This document shows, one piece after another, positions 6,927 to 12,495 of a DNA stretch of 12,495 nt (position 1 is its first letter; each line of letters opens with the position of its first letter). Made by a program: the position numbers and the translations under genes. The stretch lies in assembly GCA_031378805.1 (NCBI GenBank), contig JANNEO010000104.1:1-12495 (forward strand), given 5' to 3'. A model generated the notes under the pieces. It worked only from the letters and a program-made list of their open reading frames with translations. It had not been told where the DNA came from and did not search any database. The DNA is from JADCCX01 sp031378805. Lineage in GTDB: Bacteria > Pseudomonadota > Alphaproteobacteria > Rhizobiales > Beijerinckiaceae.

Positions 6927-7805
6927 TTGTCAGCCGTTCCTTCGTCCCCTGTGACCGTTCTCGCCAGCCTCGCAGAGTGGTCCGACCGCTATGATGTCAT
7001 CTTTTCCGATGTCTGGGGCGTCGTTCACAACGGCCTTGCTCCCCATCCCGAGGCCGGAGCGGCATTGACCAGGTTCCGCAAGAGGGGCGGCATCGTGGTC
7101 ATGATTTCGAACGCGCCGCGTCCCAACTGGTCGGTGATCGAGCAACTCGACCAGATCGGCGTGATGCGCTCGGCCTATGATGCGGTCGTCACGTCGGGCG
7201 ACGTGACCCACGGGCTGGCTCGGGCCGAACCAGACAACCGCTGCCTCCATATCGGCGCAGACAAGGACGAGCCGCTGTTTCGCAACCTTGCGGTGCGCAG
7301 GGTTGGCGTTGAGGACGCAGCCTTCGTCATCTGTTCGGGCCTCGCCGATGACGAAACCGAAACGGCGGAGGATTATCGCGGCCTTGTCGAAGCCATCCAT
7401 CGCAGGCAACTGCCCATGATCTGCGCCAACCCCGATCTCGTGGTCGAGCGCGGGCACAAGCTCATTCCGTGCGCGGGTGCCATCGCGGCGATCTACGAGG
7501 AAATGGGCGGCAAGGTTGTCCACGCCGGCAAGCCGTATGAGCCGATCTATGCCGCTACGTTGGCCAAGGCGACGGAATTGCTGGGCCAGCAGCCCGACAC
7601 ATCCCGAATCCTGGCGATTGGCGATGCGATTCGCACCGACGTCGTCGGTGCCGTGCAGTTTGGCATCGACAGCCTGTTCCTCAGCGCGGGGATCCATGCC
7701 GGAGACCTCCACGACGGCGATGGCCGGTTGAGCCAGGACAAGCTTCTGCCATTTCTGGCAAAGCAGACAGCACTGCCCAGCGCCGTGATGCAGAAACTGG
7801 TCTGA
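6927..7805 (+). CDS. HAD-IIA family hydrolase (TIGR01459 type)
   Basis: A cytoplasmic phosphatase-like protein of the haloacid dehalogenase superfamily, class IIA, best matching the alphaproteobacterial TIGR01459 group; the substrate is unknown. Motif I is DVWGVVHNG (D28 nucleophile), with Trp in place of the usual second Asp, as is typical of this group. Motif II is MISNAPRP, the conserved lysine sits in HAGKPYEPIY, and motif IV is IGDAIRTDVVGA. The middle of the protein is the class-II cap. The start is uncertain. The TTG at 6927 puts about 18 residues before RYDVIFSDVWG, as the family expects. The open frame continues to a GTG at 6864, adding 21 Arg/Pro-rich residues that look non-native, and a GTG at 6951 is also possible. 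It lies 72 bases after the EAL gene on the same strand, and faces the CheY gene. Confidence 0.88.
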   Translation: MSAVPSSPVTVLASLAEWSDRYDVIFSDVWGVVHNGLAPHPEAGAALTRFRKRGGIVVMISNAPRPNWSVIEQLDQIGVMRSAYDAVVTSGDVTHGLARAEPDNRCLHIGADKDEPLFRNLAVRRVGVEDAAFVICSGLADDETETAEDYRGLVEAIHRRQLPMICANPDLVVERGHKLIPCAGAIAAIYEEMGGKVVHAGKPYEPIYAATLAKATELLGQQPDTSRILAIGDAIRTDVVGAVQFGIDSLFLSAGIHAGDLHDGDGRLSQDKLLPFLAKQTALPSAVMQKLV

Positions 7806-7819
7806 ACCATCGCGGACGC

Positions 7820-7846
7820 AAAAAAAAGGCGGCCATGGCCGCCTTT
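7820..7846 (-). terminator. Intrinsic terminator of the CheY gene
   Basis: On the minus strand, 25 bases after the cheY stop, a perfect palindrome (7825-7846, arm AAAGGCGGCCA) is followed by eight T's (A's at 7820-7827 on the plus strand). This is a textbook rho-independent terminator for the minus-strand gene. On the plus strand the hairpin is followed only by a short TTT, so it is at best a weak terminator for the HAD gene. Confidence 0.88.
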
Positions 7847-7871
7847 GCGCAACTGGTACGAAATCAGCAGA

Positions 7872-8255
7872 TCAGATGCCGCAGACCGCCTCGATCTTGC
7901 TCTTCAACGTCTGGGCGTTGAACGGCTTGACGATGTAGTTGTTCACGCCTGCCTTCTTGGCTGCGATGACGTTCTCGGTCTTGGATTCTGCCGTGACCAT
8001 GATGAAGGGCATTGCACGCAGGCCCTCGTCGCCCCGCACGTTGCGCAGCAGTTCATAGCCGGTCATGGGCGCCATGTTCCAGTCGGAGATCACCAGACCG
8101 TAGCGCTTTTCCTTCAGCTTCGACAGCGCGGCCGTGCCGTCGGCAGCCTCGTCCACATCCTCGAAGCCGAGCTGCTTCAAGAGATTGCGAATGATGCGAA
8201 CCATGGTCTGATAGTCATCAACCACCAGGATGGGCATGGAAGTGTCGAGCGCCAT
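7872..8255 (-). CDS. cheY: CheY-type single-domain response regulator
   Basis: A 127-residue receiver domain with no output domain. In chemotaxis, phospho-CheY carries the signal from the CheA kinase to the flagellar motor. All key residues are present: acidic pair D13/D14 (LVVDDYQTM), phospho-acceptor D58 in ISDWNMAPMTGYELLR, T88 in MVTAES, and K110 in IVKPF. The SDWNM block is closer to true CheY proteins than to OmpR- or NtrC-type receivers. The start ATG at 8255 (MALDTSMPILVVDD) has GGAG about 11 bases upstream; the open frame extends 28 codons further, but those residues look non-native. There is no cheA or cheW in view, so it is an orphan here. The nearby EAL protein is the only other signalling gene. 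It is closed by a strong terminator and divergent from ribF. Confidence 0.93.
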   Translation of the reverse strand: MALDTSMPILVVDDYQTMVRIIRNLLKQLGFEDVDEAADGTAALSKLKEKRYGLVISDWNMAPMTGYELLRNVRGDEGLRAMPFIMVTAESKTENVIAAKKAGVNNYIVKPFNAQTLKSKIEAVCGI

Positions 8256-8481
8256 CGTGTCCAAACTCCATTCTGCAAGCTCGAGGCCGCAGTCATTCAA
8301 TCTGCCTGGGCATCGGCACAACGTGCCATCCTTGCCCAATCCTTTCCTGATCTAGAGCAAGCGGGTTGCCATCTGGTTAATGCCCGGCATTTCACGACGC
8401 CGCTTCATGGGCCTCAAGCCGCGTAAAAAATCAGCGGCTTGACGCATGGCGCGCGTATCGACATGACCGAAGCGAACATCC
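8256..8481. promoter_or_regulatory. cheY / ribF divergent regulatory region with three inverted repeats
   Basis: A 226-base gap without a plausible gene. It holds three short dyads: GGCAC-AAC-GTGCC at 8315-8327, AATGCC-C-GGCATT at 8379-8391, and CAAGCCGC/GCGGCTTG at 8415-8422 and 8434-8441 around a loop containing six A's. It must carry the promoters for both flanking genes, but I cannot place -35/-10 boxes with confidence. I see no FMN-riboswitch core. The last hairpin is about 40 bases before the ribF start and could act in the leader. Confidence 0.35.
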
Positions 8482-9420
8482 ATGACGCAACCGTTTCACT
8501 CCCTCCTTGATCCTGCCGCCCTGCCGGAAACCTTGGCCCGTCCTGTGCTGGCCATCGGCAATTTCGACGGTGTGCATCTGGGTCATGCCGCGCTGCTGCG
8601 TGAGGCCATCCGGCTTGGCCGCGCGTTGAAAACGCCCCCTGTGATCCTGACATTCGAACCGCATCCGCGCCTGTTCTTTCGCCCGGATCAACCGCTGTTC
8701 CAGCTGACGTCGCGCGACCTCAAGGCAGAAGCGGCAGCTGTGCTTGGGGCACAGGGGATGATCACCCTGACCTTCGATGCGGCCCTTGCAGCGGTTTCAG
8801 CCGAGGATTTCATCACGAAGCTTGTGTTTGGCACGTTCAACGCCTCCGGTGTGGTGATCGGACCGGATTTTCACTTTGGCAAGGGGCGGCGAGGCTCCCC
8901 GGCGCTCCTCGTCGAGATGGGCCACGACGCAGGCGTGCCCGTGTCCATCCTGCCGCCGGAGACGCTGGACGGCACCATCGTGTCGTCCTCGCATATCCGC
9001 AGCCTGCTGCAAGAAGGCAACATTGCGGACGCCACACGCTTTCTTGGCCGGGAATGGCGGCTGCGGGCGCTCGTCGCCCATGGTGACAAGCGGGGCCGGC
9101 TGCTGGGCTATCCCACAGCCAATCTGCACCTGCCGCGGGATGTCGCCCTGAAGCATGGGATTTACGCCGTCCGAATCCTGCTGGAGGGTGTGCAGCGGCC
9201 TGGCGTGGCGAGCTTCGGCACCCGCCCCACCTTCGATGGCGGGGAACCCAAACTTGAGGTGCATCTCTTCGATTTCGCAGGGGATCTCTACGACAAGCCG
9301 CTCGATGTCGCATTCGTCGGCTTCATCCGGCCGGAGCTGAAGTTCGACGGCATGGAACCGCTGATCCGCCAGATGGACGAGGACAGCCGCATCGCGCGGA
9401 AAATGCTGGAAAGCGCCTGA
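8482..9420 (+). CDS. ribF: Bifunctional riboflavin kinase / FAD synthetase
   Basis: A 312-residue cytoplasmic enzyme that phosphorylates riboflavin to FMN and adenylylates FMN to FAD; the length is normal for RibF. The N-terminal nucleotidyltransferase half has IGNFDGVHLGH (residues 25-35), TFEPHPRLFF and VIGPDFHFGKGRRG, and ends with the S-S-x-x-I-R signature (SSSHIR). The C-terminal kinase half has GDKRGRLLGYPTANL, GVASFGTRPTFDGGEPKLEVHLFDF and FIRPELKFDGMEPLIRQMDED. The ATG at 8482 follows a weak GAAGCGAA-like site; a second ATG at 8463 is out of frame. The ribF-ileS neighbourhood is usual in Proteobacteria; here one extra gene and a repeat lie between them. Confidence 0.96.
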   Translation: MTQPFHSLLDPAALPETLARPVLAIGNFDGVHLGHAALLREAIRLGRALKTPPVILTFEPHPRLFFRPDQPLFQLTSRDLKAEAAAVLGAQGMITLTFDAALAAVSAEDFITKLVFGTFNASGVVIGPDFHFGKGRRGSPALLVEMGHDAGVPVSILPPETLDGTIVSSSHIRSLLQEGNIADATRFLGREWRLRALVAHGDKRGRLLGYPTANLHLPRDVALKHGIYAVRILLEGVQRPGVASFGTRPTFDGGEPKLEVHLFDFAGDLYDKPLDVAFVGFIRPELKFDGMEPLIRQMDEDSRIARKMLESA

Positions 9421-9493
9421 ATCCGCTCGACCTTGGCCTAAATTGCGCTACCTTTTGTTTCGAGCTGGAACCGCAAGACAGGAGAACGATGCC

Positions 9494-10096
9494 ATGTTGA
9501 GCTACACTCCGCCGACCTCATTCAAGGATATTCCCTTCACGCTCGTGCGACCCTTCGTGGCGGCGCGGGCGCTCTGCACGCTGGTGGCGGTCACGCCGGG
9601 CGGCCTGGTCAACGCGCATGTGCCGGTGTTGCTGACGGAAGATGCCGATGGCAATCCGCTCCTGGAAGGGCATGTGGCAAAATCGACCGATGCCTTCGAT
9701 GCCATCACCAGCGCCGTCACGGCCATCGCCATGTTCCAGAAGGAGCAGGAATATGGCCTGCCCGAAGCGGCCCGCATTGCCGATACCGAACAGCCCTATG
9801 GCGCGGTGCATCTTCACGGGGTGCTGGAAATGGTGCGCGATCACGATTTCCAGATGGCAAACATCGAGGCGCTCTCCGATCACCACGTCGCGGCGCGCAT
9901 CCATCCCTGGAACGCGCCTGATCTGCCGCGTCCCTTCAAGCAGGTGCTGGCGGACAAGACGGTGGGGTTGCGCTTCCGCATCGAGCGGGCGCAGGCCTGC
10001 CACGCCTATGTGCCGAAGGGTGTTGGACGCACCGACGGGATCGTCGAGATTGATCCGCGCGAGTTTACGAGCCCGAACTGCCGTCCCAGGACGTGA
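9494..10096 (+). CDS. PaiB-like FMN-binding split-barrel protein
   Basis: A 200-residue protein resembling the PaiB / FMN_bind_2 family. Family members bind FMN in a split-barrel fold, and some were named negative transcriptional regulators. Matching parts are the start YTPPTSFKDIPFTLVRPFV, CTLVAVTPGGLVNAHVPVLL, LLEGHVAKSTDAFDAI and YGAVHLHGVLEMV, then a helical stretch and GLRFRIERAQACHAYVPKG. The family's central IFQGPHAYVSPSWY block is not intact: the region reads AIAMFQKEQEYG, so this is a diverged member. The ATG at 9494 has AGGAG at 9480-9484. The frame is open to 9443, but those codons have no such site. It starts 73 bases after ribF, which makes the enzyme supplying its likely cofactor, and before ileS. 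I infer an FMN-dependent cytoplasmic role; the substrate is unknown. Confidence 0.72.
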   Translation: MLSYTPPTSFKDIPFTLVRPFVAARALCTLVAVTPGGLVNAHVPVLLTEDADGNPLLEGHVAKSTDAFDAITSAVTAIAMFQKEQEYGLPEAARIADTEQPYGAVHLHGVLEMVRDHDFQMANIEALSDHHVAARIHPWNAPDLPRPFKQVLADKTVGLRFRIERAQACHAYVPKGVGRTDGIVEIDPREFTSPNCRPRT

Positions 10097-10100
10097 TGCG

Positions 10101-10229
10101 CCTTTCCTTCTCCCCTGGGAAAAGGTGGCAGGCGAAGCCTGACGGATGAGGGAGAATCCCTGACCCTTGTGGTTCTCCCTCATCCGGTCGCCAAGGGGCG
10201 ACCACCTTCCCCCACGGGGGAAGGAGAGT
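10101..10229. repeat. Double-armed intergenic palindromic repeat (copy 2), upstream of ileS
   Basis: Two arms face each other in the 186-base gap before ileS. The inner boundary is CGGATGAGGGAGAA (10143-10156) against TTCTCCCTCATCCG (10173-10186), an exact 14-base inverted match. The outer parts are CCTTCTCCCCTGGGAAAAGG on the left and the perfect 9-bp-stem hairpin at 10205-10224 on the right. Each arm has a small inner hairpin, CAGGC-GAA-GCCTG at 10129-10141 and GGTCGCC/GGCGACC at 10186-10192 and 10197-10203, which differ in sequence but keep pairing. This is the same family as the element at 2550-2677. It ends about 54 bases before the ileS ATG, so it is within, or next to, the ileS leader or promoter. 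Confidence 0.88.
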
Positions 10230-10282
10230 TATTCGACACCCAGCGCTTGCTTTCAGCGCTCATCTTGGCGAAAGACGTCGCC

Positions 10283-12495
10283 ATGACCGACGCGCCTGAT
10301 TATTCCAAGACACTCTATCTGCCGCAGACCGACTTCCCGATGCGTGCGGGCCTCCCCGAGAAGGAGCCGCAGATCTGGAAGCGCTGGCAGGAGAACGACC
10401 TTTACGGACGCTTGCGGAAAGCCTCCGCCGGGCGGCCAAAATTCGTGCTGCATGACGGCCCACCCTACGCCAACGGGCATATCCACATCGGCCATGCCCT
10501 CAACAAGATCCTCAAGGATCTGGTGACGCGCTCGCAGCAGATGCTGGGGTTCGACAGCAACTATGTGCCGGGCTGGGATTGCCATGGCCTGCCGATCGAA
10601 TGGAAGATCGAGGAACAATACCGCGCCAAGGGCCTGAACAAGGACGAGGTGCCGATCAACGAATTTCGCAAGGAATGCCGCGATTTCGCCAACCACTGGG
10701 TGAACATCCAGCGCGAGGAGTTCAAGCGCCTCGGCGTCATGGGCGACTGGGACCACCCCTACCTGACGATGACCTATCCGGCAGAAGCACAGATCGCCCG
10801 CGAGATCATGCAATTCGCCATGACGGACCAGTTGTATCGCGGGTCCAAGCCCGTGATGTGGTCCGTGGTGGAGAAGACGAGTCTGGCGGAAGCCGAGATC
10901 GAGTATCAGGATTATCAGTCGGATATGGTTTGGGTGGCGTTTCCGATCACCTCGGCTGGTATCGGCGTGTCCAACGCTTACAAAAATGATTGGTCGCTTG
11001 GTGATGCGCTCATTGGTGCATCAATTGTTATCTGGACGACCACGCCTTGGACGCTGCCAGGAAACAGGGCGATCTCCTACAACTATAAAATCAGCTATGG
11101 TCTTTACGAAGTGGTGTCCGCAGAGCGTGATTTTGGACCGCAGGCTGGCGCAAAGTATGTCATTGCTGACAAGCTCGCTGAGAATGTTGCTTCAACAGCG
11201 AAAGTCAAATTCAAGCGAGTGGCCGATGTGCCTGCAGATGCGCTTGAGATGACGACCTGCGCCCATCCCCTCGCCGGTTTCGCGCCCATCCCTCCCCCTA
11301 GTGGGGAGGGTGGCCCGGAGCAAAGCGCAGGGTCGGGAGGGGGTCGCGCTACCCTAACCGGAGAGGGCGGCGAGACCCCCCCCCGGCCTGGCTCCGCCAG
11401 TCCACCCTCCCCGCCAGGGGGAGGGATGGGCGTTTATACCTTCGACGTTCCTCTCCTCGACGGCGACCATGTCACCGACGACGCAGGCACGGGCTTCGTC
11501 CACACCGCGCCGGGCCACGGGCGCGAGGATTTCGACATCTGGACCTCTGCCGCCACGCAGCAGATGCTGCGCGAGCGCGGGATCGAGCCGAAAATTCCCT
11601 ACACCGTTGATGCCGACAGTTTTTACACCGCTGAAGCGCCGGGCTTTGCGGGCCGCCGCGTTATCAAGGAAAACGGCGACAAGGGCGATGCCAACGAGGC
11701 CGTGATCAAGGCGCTGATCGACGCGGGCAATCTCGTGGCGCGGGGGCGCCTCAAGCACCAGTATCCGCACAGTTGGCGCTCGAAGAAGCCCGTGATCTTC
11801 CGCAACACGCCGCAGTGGTTCATCCATATGGATCAGGCGACTCCGTCGCTGGGTGGGAAGACCTTGCGCGACGTCTCACTGGAGTCGATCCGCGCCACGG
11901 AATGGGTTCCCCCCTCTGGCGAAAACCGCATCACCGGCATGATCGAGGCGAAGCCCGACTGGGTGGTCTCCCGCCAGCGGGCCTGGGGCGTGCCGATCAC
12001 GGTGTTCGTCAACAGGGCAACCAAGGAAGTCCTCAAGGACGAACGCGTCAACCAGCGCATCGCCGACGCCTTCGAGGCCGAGGGGGGTGATGCCTGGTTT
12101 GCCGATGCCGATGGCTCGCGCTTCCTCAAGCCGGACCACAACCCGGCGGAATACGAGAAGATCAACGACGTGCTCGATGTCTGGTTCGATTCAGGCTCGA
12201 CGCATTCCTATGTGCTGGGCGACCCGAAGAACTTCCCCGGGCTGGCAGGCATCCACCGCAAGGCGGATGGCGGACCCGACCGTGTGATGTATCTCGAAGG
12301 CTCCGATCAGCATCGCGGCTGGTTCCATTCCTCGCTAATCGAAAGCGCCGGCACGCGCGGTCGCGCTCCTTATGACGTGGTGCTCACGCACGGGTTCACG
12401 ATGGATGGCAACGGCCAGAAGATGTCGAAATCGCTTGGCAATGTCGTGGCTCCCCAGGACATCATCAAGACCTCGGGCGCGGATATCCTGCGTCT
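10283..12495 (+). CDS. ileS: Isoleucyl-tRNA synthetase, 3' end outside window; carries a palindromic insert
   Basis: The first 737 codons of the class-I enzyme that charges tRNA-Ile and edits valine; the family is about 930-1000 residues, so the anticodon-binding part is beyond the window. One continuous frame runs from the ATG at 10283 to the end. Landmarks are DGPPYANGHIHIGHALNK with HIGH at 68-71, VPGWDCHGLPIEWKIE, PVMWSVVEKTSLAEAEIEY, the editing-domain WTTTPWT (251-257), DDAGTGFVHTAPGHGREDF (399-417), VLDVWFDSGSTHS, GSDQHRGWFHSS and KMSKS (713-717). No plus-frame stop interrupts it. Two oddities: residues about 334-384 come from a palindromic element inserted in the CP1 editing domain, and roughly 10960-11235 is clearly AT-richer than the rest. 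The ribosome binding site is weak. All catalytic and editing motifs in view are intact, so the gene is probably functional. Confidence 0.96.
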   Translation, partial: MTDAPDYSKTLYLPQTDFPMRAGLPEKEPQIWKRWQENDLYGRLRKASAGRPKFVLHDGPPYANGHIHIGHALNKILKDLVTRSQQMLGFDSNYVPGWDCHGLPIEWKIEEQYRAKGLNKDEVPINEFRKECRDFANHWVNIQREEFKRLGVMGDWDHPYLTMTYPAEAQIAREIMQFAMTDQLYRGSKPVMWSVVEKTSLAEAEIEYQDYQSDMVWVAFPITSAGIGVSNAYKNDWSLGDALIGASIVIWTTTPWTLPGNRAISYNYKISYGLYEVVSAERDFGPQAGAKYVIADKLAENVASTAKVKFKRVADVPADALEMTTCAHPLAGFAPIPPPSGEGGPEQSAGSGGGRATLTGEGGETPPRPGSASPPSPPGGGMGVYTFDVPLLDGDHVTDDAGTGFVHTAPGHGREDFDIWTSAATQQMLRERGIEPKIPYTVDADSFYTAEAPGFAGRRVIKENGDKGDANEAVIKALIDAGNLVARGRLKHQYPHSWRSKKPVIFRNTPQWFIHMDQATPSLGGKTLRDVSLESIRATEWVPPSGENRITGMIEAKPDWVVSRQRAWGVPITVFVNRATKEVLKDERVNQRIADAFEAEGGDAWFADADGSRFLKPDHNPAEYEKINDVLDVWFDSGSTHSYVLGDPKNFPGLAGIHRKADGGPDRVMYLEGSDQHRGWFHSSLIESAGTRGRAPYDVVLTHGFTMDGNGQKMSKSLGNVVAPQDIIKTSGADILR
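11283..11432. repeat. 150-bp palindromic element inserted in frame within ileS
   Basis: Perfect 16-base terminal inverted repeats (11283-11298 and 11417-11432) begin CGCCCATCCCTCCCCC. Each end forms its own hairpin: CCCTCCCC/GGGGAGGG at 11290-11297 with 11303-11310, and at 11405-11412 with 11418-11425. The rest of the two halves also match as inverted copies with differences, leaving an asymmetric centre near 11350-11375. The length, 150, is a multiple of three. It reads through as about 50 residues rich in Pro, Gly, Ser and Glu (for example PPPSGEGGPEQSAGSGGG), between CAHPLAGF and VYTFDVPLLDG, where other IleRS proteins have only a few residues. I see no adjacent target-site duplication. 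Confidence 0.9.

Noticed and set aside
6930..7712. A 260-codon minus-strand open frame
   Set aside because: Complementary to the HAD gene with its intact motifs; no protein family visible.
8415..8441. FMN riboswitch before ribF
   Set aside because: None of the conserved RFN-element core segments is present, only a small hairpin.
11283..11432. ileS as a pseudogene broken by the repeat
   Set aside because: The frame is unbroken on both sides, 150 is divisible by three, there is no stop, and all catalytic motifs before and after are intact.
11283..11432. An intein or self-splicing intron in ileS
   Set aside because: Far too short, with no intein block motifs and no intron core. The palindromic structure explains the insert.
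1..12495. Defence island, prophage, CRISPR array, tRNA or integrative element
   Set aside because: No repeats with regular spacers, no integrase, transposase or phage genes, and no tRNA cloverleaf that I could recognise. The content is housekeeping apart from the short palindromes.

Overview
This is a GC-rich (roughly 60-65 %) stretch of an alphaproteobacterial chromosome, most likely Hyphomicrobiales (Rhizobiales) or a close relative. The evidence is the gene content (DUF1244, a DUF2312/GapR-like protein, a TIGR01459-type HAD protein, an alphaproteobacterial degenerate EAL protein, a ribF-ileS neighbourhood) and the short G/C-rich palindromic repeats between genes. It is mainly housekeeping DNA. 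I see no phage, transposase, CRISPR array, tRNA or rRNA.

Layout. (1) 1-2529: a minus-strand glycerate 2-kinase, cut by the window edge, diverges from a plus-strand set: an N-formylglutamate amidohydrolase-family protein, a DUF1244 protein one base later, then a DUF2312 protein with its own ribosome binding site. (2) 2550-2677: a palindromic repeat between convergent genes. (3) 2682-5243, minus strand: a Rid-family protein followed by a Tat-exported CpdB-type 2',3'-cyclic-nucleotide phosphodiesterase/3'-nucleotidase. (4) 5352-7805, plus strand: a membrane-anchored, catalytically degenerate EAL protein and a HAD-IIA phosphatase-like protein. (5) 7820-8255, minus strand: a stand-alone CheY-type receiver with a clear intrinsic terminator. 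(6) 8482-12495, plus strand: ribF, a PaiB-like FMN-binding protein, a double-armed palindromic repeat, and ileS, which runs off the window end after the KMSKS motif.

How the genes relate. RibF makes FMN and FAD, and the next gene encodes a predicted FMN-binding split-barrel protein. CheY and the EAL protein both suggest motility or second-messenger signalling, although they are on opposite strands. CpdB and the Rid protein look like nucleotide scavenging and metabolite housekeeping.

The most unusual feature is inside ileS. A 150-bp palindromic element with perfect 16-bp terminal inverted repeats (11283-11432) lies within the part encoding the CP1 editing domain. It is exactly 50 codons long, carries no stop in the ileS frame and leaves the frame intact on both sides, so IleRS should carry about 50 extra Pro/Gly/Ser-rich residues. 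This resembles the in-frame palindromic elements known from Rickettsia genes. The element shares its architecture with, but belongs to a different sequence family from, the two intergenic palindromes here. An AT-richer patch of ileS lies just upstream of it.
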